A DNA stretch of 64,000 nucleotides from Cynocephalus volans (GCF_027409185.1 NC_084469.1:31362293-31426292), one strand, 5' to 3'. Counted from the first letter of the stretch, positions 1 to 10,579 are shown. The notes: generated from the sequence alone by a model not told the origin. A program made the numbers and translations.

Positions 1-1005
1 ATAACACTGTGGAGTTAAAGAAATAGGATCTTAGGAAGGAGGTAGTGGGATGCTTAAAAAAAAAAATCAGACTGGCCGGTTAGCTCAGTTGGTTAGAGCA
101 CAGTGTTTTAACACCAAGGTCAAGAGTTCAGATCCCCTTACTGGCCAGCCACTGAAACAATAAAAATTAATAAACCATCAACAGATCTGAGTGATGGTTT
201 GTTTTGCCAGTGATTCATTGGGTGACCCTGGATCAGTCTCTTCTCAATTCTAAACGAAATGTTCAGTACAGAAAATTCCTAAGATCTCTTCCAAGGAAAA
301 TATTTTGTTGCCAAATCAATTTGCTCTGTTAGTGACTTAGTAGTGATGATGTTGGTGATTATGTAAAAAATTATGTAATTACAAGTATTCACAGAAAACC
401 TGCTATTTGCCTATCAGTTTTGGGTCCTGTGAGGGTTTGAGTCTACGATATGTTTCTTTAAGGATCTAAAAACAAATGTGTATTTTGAAAAAGCAAGTTT
501 TGCTTGGTGAGACTGGCTTTTAGAATGTCTTTCCAGTACATACTACTGTTCTTCCACATTTATTAGGCGCCCACACTGGATTCGGAAGATGCTCTGCAAA
601 AACCTGCACAGACCAATAAAACAGAATGCTTTTCACTGCTACTTCCTTGATCCTTACACCTTTCTTTTAAACTGTTCTGGAGCCTAAAGAAGCTCCAGAG
701 AACAGCTGATCCAGCGTCAGTCAAGTGCACAAATGTCCGCACTACAACAACATGCACAGACATCGGGGCTTGTCCAGCTCTTCAGAGCAAGGACGACCTA
801 GTCCGGGATTTCCACACTTCTAATTAAAGGTTAAAGAGAGACTGAGCAAGCGCCCAGAGTGACCAGGCTGGGTCCCATGCTCCCATTCTAAGAACCTGCG
901 GACCCTATGAGTTCCTGCCTGGTCTCTCCAAAACAACCGTCCACCTCTTCTCGCCCTCGTGGCTACCGCCCTGCCCCCGCCCCGCCGTCGCCAGCCGCCC
1001 CTGAC
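1..1005 (-). other. ZZEF1: ZZEF1 intron 1 (part)
   Basis: Lies downstream, on the minus strand, of the splice donor that closes ZZEF1 exon 1. It holds one tRNA-Ile-derived SINE near its left edge. Otherwise I see unique non-coding sequence and no convincing exon. The intron continues beyond the left edge. Confidence 0.75.
74..172 (+). mobile_element. tRNA-Ile-derived SINE, monomer (CYN type)
   Basis: The element opens GGCCGGTTAGCTCAGTTGG, which matches the 5' half of tRNA-Ile with an A box. It then has the B-box-like stretch GTTCAGATCCCC and closes CTGGCCAGCC before an A-rich tail. Mismatches in the anticodon arm and the tail mark it as a SINE, not a tRNA gene. Confidence 0.75.
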
Positions 1006-1359
1006 CTCCTCGAACTGCTCGCCCGAGCAGCCAGCGCCACGAGCCTCCAGCAGCTCCCGGAACTGCTCCAGGGTGACAGACTCCTCGCCGCGGCCCAGCC
1101 GCTCTTCCAGCCAGCGCAACAGCGCGCCGTGGTGCCTCGACACCAGCGATTCGCAGGGCGGTGCGGGCCGCAACGCCGCGGCCGCCTCTCGCAGCCGGGC
1201 CGGTTCCAGCAGCGCAGCGGCGGGAGGCAGCGCCGGCGCCGCGGGGCCCGGGCCGGGGGTCGTGCCCGAGTCCGCGGCCCAGTCCTGGTGCGGGCCCCAG
1301 CCCTCGCCTCCGGGGACTGCCGCTTCGTCTTCACTGCTGTGACTCGGAGCGTTCCCCAT
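1006..1359 (-). CDS. ZZEF1: ZZEF1 coding exon 1 (residues 1-118)
   Basis: First coding exon of zinc finger ZZ-type and EF-hand domain containing 1, a very large (about 3000 residues in human) protein with EF-hand, DOC/APC10 and two ZZ zinc fingers. Starts with ATG at 1359 (MGNAPSHSSEDEAA; the MGNAPS opening fits N-myristoylation, which is inference). Residues about 75-118 (SLVSRHHGALLRWLEERL ... LEQFRELLEARG) lead into the EF-hand, whose calcium loop lies in the next exon outside the window. The exon ends ...EQFEE at a GTCAGG donor after a whole codon. Identification rests on close agreement with the remembered human N-terminus. The gene shares its CpG-island promoter head-to-head with CYB5D2. 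Confidence 0.93.
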
Positions 1360-1613
1360 GGGGCCTCCGTCTTGGGAGCCCGGCTCTGCCGCCGCCGCCG
1401 CCTACCCGCCTCGACCTGTCAACCTCCGACAGCACCCGGCGGGCGGGGACGGAGAGGGGGACGGGGAGGCTTCCGGCTTCCTGGCTGTCAAGCGAGGACG
1501 CTGTCGCAAGGGCACCATCAGGCGGACTCTACCAGCTCACGACAGCTAGGCTAGGACAGCCGCAGCAAAGGGTGGAACCCCGATTTCCAAGAGGGCGCGT
1601 CTGTCATAACCTC

Positions 1614-1620
1614 TACGTCA
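1614..1620 (+). promoter_or_regulatory. CRE/ATF-like half site
   Basis: TACGTCA followed by TTTCA resembles a CREB/ATF element inside the CpG-island promoter. Motif match only. Confidence 0.4.
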
Positions 1621-1636
1621 TTTCACAGCCTCCTCT

Positions 1637-1648
1637 GCCGCCATCTTT
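1637..1648 (+). promoter_or_regulatory. YY1-like site (distal)
   Basis: GCCGCCATCTTT fits the YY1 consensus GCCGCCATCTT. It sits 223 bp before the CYB5D2 start codon in the shared promoter. Confidence 0.5.
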
Positions 1649-1805
1649 GTTGGGGGCACACAGCCCGCCGACCAAGGCCTTTCGCTGCTGCTCCCCTTTC
1701 TCGGCATCACAAACTGTGCTGAAAAAGCACGAGAAAGAGTCGCGGTCAGAGAGTGAGCTTTTCACGAAAGACTTTGAGAGAGCGAGGGAGAGAGAGTCGC
1801 GCTGG

Positions 1806-1813
1806 TGATGTCA
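1806..1813 (+). promoter_or_regulatory. CRE-like site TGATGTCA
   Basis: One mismatch from TGACGTCA, lying 13 bp upstream of the proximal YY1-like motif. Predicted from motif alone. Confidence 0.35.
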
Positions 1814-1825
1814 CGGCCGGCGTCT

Positions 1826-1836
1826 CCGCCATCTTA
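1826..1836 (+). promoter_or_regulatory. YY1-like site at CYB5D2 start
   Basis: CCGCCATCTTA lies 35 bp before the CYB5D2 ATG. YY1 sites in this position and orientation often mark the transcription start of TATA-less genes, so it probably sits at or just inside the 5' UTR. Confidence 0.55.
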
Positions 1837-1870
1837 GCTGTGGGAGTGAGGCGTCGGTGCGGCTGTCTAA

Positions 1871-2120
1871 ATGCTGCGGCTCTGCAGACGCGGGCTCTTG
1901 TTGGGCCTGGCTGTAGCGGCGGCGGCGGTGCTGGCAGCACGGCTGATGGGCTGGTGGGGCCTCCGCGCTGGCTTTCGCCTTTTCATACCCGAGGAGCTGG
2001 CCCGCTACCGCGGCGGCCCAGGGGATCCTGGCCTCTACTTGGCGTTGCTCGGCCGCGTCTACGACGTGTCCTCCGGCCGGAGGCACTACGAACCTGGGGC
2101 CCACTATAGCGGCTTCGCAG
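1871..2120 (+). CDS. CYB5D2: CYB5D2 exon 1 (residues 1-83)
   Basis: The ATG at 1871 opens [13 protein letters not shown], followed by an alanine/leucine-rich membrane segment up to ARLMGWWG. The domain then begins with [27 protein letters not shown] and [13 protein letters not shown]. The [10 protein letters not shown] region matches the conserved b5/MAPR core. The exon ends after the first base of a glycine codon at a GTATCA donor. The first in-frame ATG directly precedes the hydrophobic segment, as in human neuferricin. Confidence 0.95.
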
Positions 2121-2572
2121 GTATCAGCGGCGCTGCTCACTCCTTTTCCTCCTCCGCCGCCCGCACGTCCCTCATTCATTTATTCATCTGCTTCCCGCTC
2201 TTTCCCCACCCCCCATTCATCAGACCGGCGCGGCGGGCGGGACCCAGCTGCACCATCCTTCTGGTCTCTGGCTCGGGCGGGACCACGGCCGCTGTTATTG
2301 ACTTCCACCCTCCCTGTCATTCCTCACCGTTCTGTGTGACTTGTGTTCGAGAAACATATCTGCTGCTCTTGTTAGTGACATTATCCACCGTCTGAAGCCT
2401 GGGGATACCTGCTTACCAGACTTCTGCGAGGCTCTCAGGGCGTAGAGATGAATGAGACCCTGTTCATGCCCTCACAGCTCCCCTACTAATTCCGTCTCTT
2501 CAGTCTACCCCCGTTCTTGCTTGTAGTACAGATGCACTTAACTGCCCTTCTTAAAAAAGATTATGAGGTTAG

Positions 2573-2714
2573 GGGCCGAGCCCGTGGCGCACTCGGGAGA
2601 GTGCAGCGCTGGGAGCCCGGCGACGCTCCCACCACGGGTTCGGATCCTATATGGGAATGGCCGGTGCACTCACTGGCTGAGTGCTGGTCACGAAAAAGAC
2701 AAAAAAAAAAAAAA
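2573..2714 (+). mobile_element. tRNA-derived SINE dimer, GC-rich subfamily
   Basis: Reads GGCCGAGCCCGTGGCGCACTC, then a B-box-like GGTTCGGATCC and a second truncated monomer ending GGTCACGAAAAAGAC plus poly(A). It is flanked by a perfect target duplication, AAAAAAGATTATGAGGTTAG (2553-2572 and 2709-2728), so the insertion is young. Confidence 0.85.
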
Positions 2715-4484
2715 GATTATGAGGTTAGACACAGTTCAGTCCAGTTAGTACAAAGCTGTGTATGTGATAGGCCTCAAAGAACATAGTCAAGTTTATTTTG
2801 CTGTTCCTATTTTACACCTGAGGGGATTGAAGGATATGATTTGTCTAAAGCCCTCACAATTAAGTACTGACAGGACATGGACTAGGACAACAATTCTAGT
2901 ATTTTTAGAGCTGTTCGACCAGCCTCAGGGACTGAACACCTCCCAGATTAAAAAAAAAAAAAAAAAAAAAAAAATGCAGGGCAAGCCTAAGACCACATCT
3001 AAATAAGCATTTTCCACTTGTTATTATCTTAGGGGAACTGGGAAGCTGCCTCTATCACTTAAATACAAGTCACTTCCCTCTCCTCAGGGAGAACTTCAGA
3101 AATAGAAACACTGACAGAGAAGGAATTAATTCCGGTAAGTCTTGCCAATCTCCTCAAACAGTGCAGCAGGGGAAAGGACTTACTCAGGGCTACACCATCA
3201 GTTAGAAATGTAGCTGGGACTGGAATCGTTTTTTGTACCTCCCAGTTGAGGGCACTTTTTGGTGCACTGTCCTGCCACATGCTGATGACAGCTGTCATGG
3301 ATGTATGCACAAATGTGGGCCTAAAACTTTTCATTTCTGGGGTGATTTTTCTTTTGCAATGTGCTCTACTGCCCGAGTTCCTGTGTGCCGGGTGCCATTC
3401 AACGTTCATTTATTGACCATTACCATGTGTCCCTCCTTATGCCAGGTGCTGAAGAACCAGAGAGGTCAATAAGATGGCCCCACTGCCCACATGGTCCATA
3501 TGGTCAATATTTTTTTTTTGAGATATAATTCACATAATATAAAATCTGCCCCTTTAAAGTAATACAATTCAGTGGTTTTTAATATAGTCAGAAACTTCTA
3601 CAAACATCACCACTATCTAATTCCGGAACGTTTTCATCACCCGACAAAGAAACTGCATGTCTACTAGCAATCAGTCCCCATTCCCTCCTCCCCCCAACCC
3701 CTGGCAACCACTGTCTACTTTCTATTTCTATAGCTTTGCCTATTCCGGGCATTTCATATAAATAGAATCATACATGTGGCCCTTTTGTGACTGGCTTCTT
3801 TCACTTAGCATGATGTTTTCAAGGTTCATCCATAGTGTGTCGGCATGTATCAATGCTGCACTACTTTTTATGGCTGAATAATCTTCCATTGTATAAATAT
3901 ACCACATTTTCTCTCTTTATCAGTTGATGGACTTTAGGGTTGTTTTTACTTTTTGCCTATTATAAATAATGCTGCGATGAACATTTGTGTATAAGTTTTT
4001 GTGTGAACATATGTTTTCAGTTCTCTGGCGTATATACCTAGGAGTGGAATTGCTGGGTCACACAGTAACTCTATAATTAACTTTTTGAGAAACTGCCAAA
4101 TCGTTTTCTAAAGTGGCTGAACCATTGTACATTCCCACCATGAATGTATTAGAGTTTTAGATTCTCTACATTCTCACCGAAACTTGTTAATGTCTTTTTT
4201 ATTATAGTCACGCTAGTGGATTTGAAGTGGTCTCGTTATAGTTTTGATTATTTGCATTTGCCTAATGCCTAATGATGTTGAGCATCTTTTCATATGCTTG
4301 TTGACTTCTTCTTTGGAGGAATGACTATTCAAATCCTTTGTCCATTTTTTAACTGAGTTGTTTTTATATTATTGAGTTGTAAGAGTTCTTCATATATTCT
4401 GGGTACTAGACACTAATTAAATATGTGATTTGCAAATATTTTCTCCCATTTTGTAAGGTTTTTTTGTTTGTGTATTTTTGTTTT

Positions 4485-4580
4485 TGTTATTGTTTGGCAG
4501 CTGGCCAGTATGGGGAACCAAACCCTTGACCTTGGAGTTACAAGGCCATGCTCTAACAAACTGAGCTAACTGGCCAGCCC
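4485..4580 (-). mobile_element. tRNA-Ile-derived SINE monomer
   Basis: Reverse-oriented copy: GGCAGCTGGCCAGTATGGGG through GAGCTAACTGGCCAGCCC. It is inserted in the antisense L1. Confidence 0.75.
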
Positions 4581-4700
4581 TCTTTTCACTTTCTTGATCA
4601 TTTTTTGATATGCAAATATTTTAAATTTTGATCAAGTCCTATTTATCAATTTTTTCTTTGGCTGTTTGTGCTTTTGATATCCTAAGAAATCACTGCTCAA

Positions 4701-4752
4701 GGGTTTGAATCCTGGTAGCAATCAGCACCAAAAGAAAAAAAAAAAAGAAAAA
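4701..4752 (+). mobile_element. Severely 5'-truncated SINE fragment
   Basis: Only a B-box-like GGGTTTGAATCCTGG, a few more bases and an A-rich tail remain. Imperfect copies of the L1 target flank it (AAATCACTGCTCAA before, AACCATTGCTCAA after), consistent with a target-site duplication. Confidence 0.5.
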
Positions 4753-5356
4753 GGAACCATTGCTCAACCCAAGGTCACAAAGATTTGCAGCTATGTTTTC
4801 TTGTAAGAGTTTTATAGTTTTAGCTGATACATTTAGGTCATTGATCTATTTGGAGTTCATTTTTGTATATGGTGTGAGGCAGGAGTCCAATTTATTCTTT
4901 TGCATGTGGCTTTTCAGTTGTCCCAGTACCATTTGTTGAAAAGACTATTCTTGCCTCATTGAATTATCTTGGCACCCTTATTGAAAATTAGTTGGCTGTA
5001 AATGTGTAGATTTCATTCACTCAGTATCGGGAATTTACTAAAGATCAAGCACTGTAGCAGGCACTGGGGAATTAATATTAAATGTTTGGTGTGTTCTTTT
5101 CCCTGATAAAACTTATAGTAGAAAAGATAGACATTAAATAGATATCACACAAACAATTAATTAACCTAGTGGGGGAGGAGGAGAGAGTGAAAAGGAGCAC
5201 AGTAAACAAGAATGTGGCAAGGCAAGGTTGGTGGCAGCTGGTGCAGGGCACTGAATGACATCTGAAGGAATTTGTTACAGGGCAAAGGGAAAACATGGAG
5301 GATTTTTAGGCCAGGGCATGACATGATAAATTTGTTTTTAAAATACCAGTCTAAGT

Positions 5357-5500
5357 GGGCCGAGCCCGTGGCGCACTCGGTAGCGTGCTGCGCTAGCAGC
5401 GCGGCGACGCTCCCGTCGCGGGTTCGGATCCTATATAGGAATGGCCGGTGCACTCACTGGCTGAGTGCCGGTCACGAAAAAGACAAAAAAAAAAAAAAAA
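5357..5500 (+). mobile_element. tRNA-derived SINE dimer, GC-rich subfamily
   Basis: Nearly the same as the copy at 2573 (GGCCGAGCCCGTGGCGCACTC ... GGTCACGAAAAAGAC plus A run). The perfect 17-bp duplication AAAATACCAGTCTAAGT (5340-5356 and 5497-5513) marks a recent insertion. Confidence 0.85.
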
Positions 5501-5663
5501 TACCAGTCTAAGTATTATATGAAGAATAGATTAATGGGGCAAGAATGAATGGGGGGAGACCGACTAGGGGTCTACTGTAATAGTTCAGATGAGAGATGAT
5601 GGCAGCCTGGGCTTACTTAGTGGTAAGTGGAGACAGGTAGACTTATACAAGAACTATTTAGGG

Positions 5664-5785
5664 GTTGACCAGTTAGCTCAATTGGTTAGCGCGAGGTAAT
5701 GGTAATACCAGTGTCCAGAGTTCAATCCCTGTACTGACCAGCCATCTCCCCAAACTCTCTGGGAAGAAAAAAAAAAAAAATCTAT
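5664..5785 (+). mobile_element. tRNA-Ile-derived SINE monomer
   Basis: GGTTGACCAGTTAGCTCAATTG ... TACTGACCAGCC, followed by a short linker and an A run. Diverged from the consensus. Confidence 0.7.
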
Positions 5786-6462
5786 TTAGGGAGAAAGTAT
5801 AGGACTTGCTGACTGATTGGATGTAAGGGATGAAGGAAGTGCCAAGGACTGCATTCCTGTATTGTGTAACTGGTTGATATTTACTGACATAGGGAATACT
5901 AGAGAGGACACAGGTTTCCTGAGGCTGGGGGTACTGATGACCATTAGTTTGGTTTGGACATTTTGCATTTGTGATGTCTGTAAGACATCTAAGTGATGTT
6001 GAGTAGCAGTTGGATATACAGGTCGAGTGCTCAGGAGAAGTCTGAGCTAAAGATATAGATTTGGCGATTTGGGGCATAGAGGTGGGATTTGAAACCACAG
6101 AAGTGGATGAGACTGTGAAGTGAGAGGGTGTGGATAGAACAGAGGTGGTGGACAATAAATTGATCCCTGAGGCTGGTAGACAAGGAGGAGCTAGAGAGGT
6201 AGGAGGAAAAACAGGAGTGTAGTGTCATGGAAGCCAAAGGAGGTAGTCAGCTGTGTTAAATGTTGCTGAAAGTAAATGAAAGAATGTGACAAATGCCAAA
6301 AAAATGTGTGTCCAAGGTTCAGGAGCCTTTGTTACAGAGAAGGAGGGGGATCACATTTCCCTCGGGGGTGGGGAATGGGGGTTGTCAGGAGATGATTTTC
6401 AGATTCTTGAGTTGATAGTCAGTGATTTACAACTTACTTTGTCGGAAACTTCTCCCCTGCAG

Positions 6463-6603
6463 GCCGAGACGCATCTAGAGCATTTGTGACCGGGGACTAC
6501 TCTGAAGCAGGCCTTGTGGATGATGTATCCGACTTGTCATTCTCTGAGTTGCTAACACTTCAAAATTGGCTTTCATTCTACGAGAAGAATTATGTATCTG
6601 TTG
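6463..6603 (+). CDS. CYB5D2: CYB5D2 exon 2 (residues 84-131)
   Basis: After the acceptor CTCCCCTGCAG the frame reads [12 protein letters not shown], the conserved end of the cytochrome b5/MAPR fold, then [12 protein letters not shown] and [13 protein letters not shown]. The exon ends after one base of a glycine codon at donor GTATGT. The 141 bp keep the phase of exons 1 and 3. Confidence 0.95.
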
Positions 6604-6750
6604 GTATGTAATTCACAGGTCATTTTTCCATTGACTTCATTCGGTTGTCTTGCAGTGTTTTTTTTAAAGGGGCTGGGATTCTTTAGGGATTGGGCTCAAG
6701 GTTAAAATCTGAAAAATAGCCTTGGATCTTTCACTTTAAACTCTGGTTGT

Positions 6751-6850
6751 GTGCTCGCTTTGGCCCCACATATACTAAAATTGGAACAATACAGAGAAGA
6801 TTAACATGGCCCCTGCACAAGGATGACGCAAATTCATGAAGTGTTCCAAG
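6751..6850 (+). pseudogene. RNU6 (pseudogene): U6 snRNA retropseudogene
   Basis: Starts GTGCTCGCTT and carries ACATATACTAAAATTGGAAC, ATACAGAGAAGATTA and GGCCCCTGC-CAAGGATGACGC, the U6 hallmarks, ending GAAGTGTTCCAA. It differs from U6 at several sites (for example TTTGGCCCCACA for the usual CTTCGGCAGCACA). An A-rich tail follows and the insert is flanked by AAACTCTGGTTGT (6738-6750 and 6887-6899), so it was copied by L1 machinery. No upstream PSE/TATA was seen; not expected to be active. Confidence 0.92.
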
Positions 6851-6956
6851 AAATTAAAAAATAAATAAATAAATGATAAAAATAAAAAACTCTGGTTGTT
6901 AGTGTGGCAGTAAACCATAGGAGGAGATGGATGGGGCACCTGTTTCCCTCACTCTT

Positions 6957-7055
6957 TTTTGTTTGTTTTTGGCAGCTGGCCTTTAAGGAGATCCAAACCC
7001 TTGACCTTAGTGTTATCTGCACCACGCCTTACAGAATGAGCTAACCGGCCAGCCC
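6957..7055 (-). mobile_element. tRNA-Ile-derived SINE, antisense
   Basis: TTTTTTGTTTGTTTTTGGCAG then the complement of the monomer to CTAACCGGCCAGCCC. Perfect 16-bp target duplication TGTTTCCCTCACTCTT at 6941-6956 and 7056-7071. Confidence 0.85.
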
Positions 7056-8711
7056 TGTTTCCCTCACTCTTAACTTGGGAGAGGATTGCCAAGCCATTTG
7101 CTTTGCCCTCAATTGCCCCAAAGCCAGTGCTTACCTGTATCATCCTTGAACAACCAGCTCTAGGAGGGCAGCTTCCCTTTCTCACTGTGTTCCATGCATC
7201 TGACTTCAGCACACAACGAGGAATGCTTGGAGCCTAAATTTGTGTGTTGTGACAAATTCCTTTTTATTTTGCCCTCTGAGGAGATAAACATTCTGAATGA
7301 ACTGTCTCCCAGGTGGAAGTTATGCTAATCAAACATTTGGTAAAGCCATCAGTTAGGGCACTGCCCTACACTGGTTATAATGAGGGAACTCACCTCTTAC
7401 ATGGAAGACACCTAACAGAGTCCTTAGGCGATGGTAAAGACACTAAACACTAGATTGCTTTGCAAGCACTTAAAGCTGGGATGGTTGGAGCCCTTTATTT
7501 CATCTATCTGCAGCTCCACCTCTCACTGGAGCCCCACTTGGACACGGCTAACTTCCTGAAGAATGCCAGTGTCACTTCACTATTGGAACAGGTCTAAATT
7601 ACAAGTTTTTTCTCTGCTCCTAATGCCTCTGAATGTCTGCTTCTGTCATTACTGCTTGGGTTCCCTTTTCTGAGAACCTTAGCATTTTTACTAACTCCTC
7701 TGCTGCCTTCACATCCAATTGGTCAAGGCTTTTTCATAACATCTGAAGTTTGTGCCTTTCTATCTCCACTGCCCACCCCATCCATTGTTGGCCTTTGTCA
7801 TCCCAACCTGGGGCATGCCCTTCATTGTTTTTCCTCAGTCTGCTCCAGATCATTCCTGAGACCACAACCATGTCTGCCATCGAATAAACTGACTTCTACC
7901 CATCTGCGCTTCAGAGGGCTTGGTTCTTCCTTTTCCCCATGAGATTGCCACACCAAGGTTGAAACATTGCTGGGTTACTAAAGAAAAGAGAACCCAACAC
8001 AAAAGAGAAAGAATGGAGTCCTGTGATGGAGAAAGGATGCTGGACCAAAAACTTCGTACTGATATTTGGGGAGCAAACTAGAAGTGTTCCTGATGTGTTT
8101 GGTGAGACAAGTAAACTAGTCTCATCTGAATATGTAATGTGTTGGGCATGAGCTGTTTGTTCAAGGTGGGGCACGTGGTCAAAAATGCCTCAGAAGGATT
8201 TTAGTTAAAGTCAGGATATATTTGAAGACTACAGTTGATAAGTTATGTTTCTAATCCTCATGGGAATCAGGGATGAGTTGAGTACCGTTTCTGCCCTCTG
8301 TTAGCTCATTCTGTAGGATGGGGAGTGTGTTGGTCTCTTTCAGGTCACTAGAAACCCTTGGGACACATCAGGGGATGAAGGTTTATTGTAAGGGTGCACA
8401 CTGAAGTAAAGATCATCAGGATGCTATCTTGGTAGCCATATGGCCAGGCCTCAAGTAAAAGGAAATGGCTTTTGTTATGCTCTGGATACAGATTTGGCTT
8501 GGAGACTCAGCCAGTGGTGACTACCATTCTCATTATCCAGCTACTAGAATTCTTTCTCTGTTGCCTCTACTCCTACTCTCCTCTTTTTGGGTCTCACGTC
8601 TGAAAGTCACCAAGACAGGCTTTTTACCATATAATACAGAGCCTCTCTGTAGTGGAAAGTTCTGTGCCAGGCCAACTCATAAAATGCAGGTCTGTGACTA
8701 GGTCCCTGATT

Positions 8712-9560
8712 CTTTCATTTATTCATCTAAGAAGTATTTAAAACAAATGTTTTGTGCTAAGCTTTACTGAGTGCAGGGCCTCACTGTGGGGACAGATGTA
8801 TCATAAACAAGTAAACAGATCAGACAACTCCAGATAGGGCTATGAATAAAACTGATGTATTGGGTGTTTGGGGGTGTGTGTGGCACTTTCAGAGCAGACG
8901 GTCAGGGGAGGCCTCATGGAGGAGATGGCAGTTAAGCTGAGACCTTCGAAAAGAGTGTTCCAGGCTGAGGGAAGAGAAGTGCGTGCCTGAGGGGTGAGGC
9001 AGTGAAGGCTGGTCAAGGAACAGAAAGGAAATCAGTGTGCTGGAGCCTGCAGTAAAAGAGGGAGGAAGTGGCTTAACAAGGCGCTGAAGAAGAAACAAGT
9101 CAAACGGTTGCAGAGCCTAAGAGACCTAGATAGTTTGTATTTTTTCCACCTGCTTTAGAAAGCCATCGGAGGATTTTAATCAGGTACAGAAGTGTTTTTA
9201 AAAGATCACCCCAGCTGCTTTGTAGGAAACATCCTTTGTAGGAAACATCCATGCTTCTTGTGGGAAGGCATGAGCTGAAGCAGAAAGACCAGTTAGGAGG
9301 CTGTTGTCACAGTACATGGTTTGGATTAGGATGGTAGCAATGGAAATGGAAAGGAATGGACAGAGTCAGGATCTATTTTAGAGGTAGGACTGACAAGATT
9401 TGCTAATGGATTAGACATGAGCAGAGGGAGGCGTACATTTGGATATGGAGGAGGAGGAGAGATCCAAGGCTTCTAATCCAGATGACTGAGGCCGGAGGTA
9501 ACAATTAGATCTTGGAAAGTCAGGGAAGGGAGTTGGACTTGAGAGTATGAACTGAATCTT
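8712..9560 (+). repeat. Ancient interspersed repeat (copy 2)
   Basis: Same family as 5011-6295: TTCATTTATTCATC near 8715, AGACCAGTTAGGAGGCTG near 9287 and GGATGGTAGCAATGG near 9330 match the shared pattern. It contains a 16-bp perfect tandem duplication at 9218-9249. Confidence 0.5.
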
Positions 9561-9939
9561 AGACATGCTGAATGTACATGACATAGGAATCTAAGTTCAA
9601 GTCAGTTCTCAGGGACTGCAGAGGTTGGAACTACACAGCTGGGGGCAAGTGTACGCTGTACTCATCCTTGGTCAAACCTCCCGTAAGTGCTTCCTGCTGC
9701 TGCTCTGGCCCTGTGCGGGTGCTGCCCGTGAAGGCCGTTTGCACCTCAGGACTTGTATACGTTAGGTCCTTGCACCCAAGGAAAACTGATCCCTTTTTGT
9801 TTCTGGTCTATAGGCTGATGGACTACTTGCTGGCTGCTGCCAAAGCTTAGACTTTTACAAATTCTGACAGACATTTTAAATGTAAACCAGTTTCCACTCA
9901 CTTATGTCCACTGAAGGACTGAGCCGGAAGAGAGCGGTG

Positions 9940-10140
9940 TAGGGAGAGCATGGGCCTGGAGCCAGAACCCTTGTTAGCTTTGCAAACGTCCCCACGTTAT
10001 TGGATCTTCCGGTCTCTCTCCTATGAATATGGGAACAATAATTTCTCTCTCATAAGTTTGTTACAAGGATTTTAAAAATATTGGTAAAGTGCTAGTATAG
10101 TGCCTGATACTGAGTAAATGCTCAATAAGTGACTTATTTT
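9940..10140 (+). repeat. MIR-like SINE
   Basis: Spacing and words fit MIR: CATGGGCCTGGAGCC, then ATATGGGAACAATAAT, GTTACAAGGATT and a GCTCAATAAGTGA end. Old and diverged. Confidence 0.55.
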
Positions 10141-10579
10141 TAGTTATGTAAGACAAAATAATTTGATGTTGGGAAGAATTTAGCCACAAAAATGTTAGCC
10201 AATAAGCCATTCATTCATCATGTTTTGAAAACCAAGCACTGTGGAGATTTGATAAATGAATCACACACGGTTCCACCCTCAGGTAACCCATGTCTGGAAG
10301 TGAGAACAATTGGATAATTTCTGTACTACGGGACTCTCCACTAGAGCAGGGATGCTTTTATCTTGGGTCTTGAAGGATGTTGAGAGAGGCTGGGATAGAA
10401 GGCACCAGAAGCCCCTCCAATATGAATGCTTCATAAATGAGCACCCAGCAGACTACTGTAAAGCCCTGAAGTAAGAAACCCTGGAAACTTGAGCCTGGCT
10501 ACAACTGCTTGAGAACCTAAACATCTGCTCATACCTCACTCCCACTGTTACTCTGACATAAGCTTTCCTGTCACCACAG

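Larger units (their letters stand above)
1360..1870. promoter_or_regulatory. Bidirectional promoter ZZEF1 / CYB5D2
   Basis: The two start codons are 511 bp apart on opposite strands, so both 5' UTRs and both core promoters must lie here. There is no obvious TATA box. YY1-like and CRE/ATF-like sites are listed separately. Human has the same head-to-head arrangement. Confidence 0.8.
960..2110. promoter_or_regulatory. CpG island spanning two gene starts
   Basis: About 1.1 kb of very GC- and CpG-rich sequence covers ZZEF1 exon 1, the intergenic gap and CYB5D2 exon 1, in sharp contrast to the AT-rich flanks. It is typical of a constitutive, unmethylated bidirectional promoter. The extent was judged by eye. 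Confidence 0.85.
3511..5010 (-). mobile_element. L1 LINE 3' part, antisense
   Basis: The plus strand reads like the complement of an L1 ORF2 end and 3' UTR. It starts with a T run (3511-3519), then GAGATATAATTCACAT, and runs on through recognisable L1 text such as the stretch near 3820-4060 and CCAGTTGTCCCAG-like sequence near 4920. It is interrupted by two SINE insertions. Divergence suggests an L1M-type element. Confidence 0.75.
5011..6295 (+). repeat. Ancient interspersed repeat, unassigned family (copy 1)
   Basis: Degraded sequence with the familiar mammalian pattern GCACTGTAGCAGGCACTGGGG near 5050, AGATGAGAGATGATGG near 5590 and GAGGTAGGAGGAAAAACAGG near 6190. The same text recurs at 8712-9560 and partly at 19640-20300. 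I recognise the consensus but not the family name. Two SINEs interrupt it. Confidence 0.5.
2121..6462 (+). other. CYB5D2: CYB5D2 intron 1
   Basis: A 4.3-kb intron. Apart from the repeats listed separately (tRNA-derived SINEs, an antisense L1 and an ancient repeat), 2121-2550 and 2730-3500 look like unique non-coding sequence. A pure A run fills about 2949-2973. Confidence 0.85.
6604..10579 (+). other. CYB5D2: CYB5D2 intron 2
   Basis: A 4-kb intron holding a U6 retropseudogene, an antisense SINE, an ancient repeat and a MIR-like element (each listed). The stretch 7080-8700 looks like unique non-coding sequence with no supported exon. Confidence 0.85.

Noticed and set aside
74..152. Candidate tRNA-Ile gene (and about twenty similar sequences)
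   Set aside because: Mismatched stems, altered anticodon region, A tails and target duplications show they are tRNA-derived SINEs.
907..1554. 215-codon plus-strand open frame opposite ZZEF1 exon 1
   Set aside because: GC-rich antisense shadow of a real exon; arginine/proline-rich composition and no domain. The neighbouring frames at 959-1342 and 1161-1808 are the same effect.
1585..1602. CTCF-like word (CCAAGAGGGCGCG) in the promoter
   Set aside because: Too many mismatches to the CTCF consensus to report as a site.
5673..6155. 160-codon minus-strand frame
   Set aside because: Runs through a SINE and an ancient repeat; no protein-like signal.
6751..6850. Functional U6 snRNA gene
   Set aside because: Substitutions in conserved positions, retrotransposition hallmarks and no visible Pol III promoter upstream.
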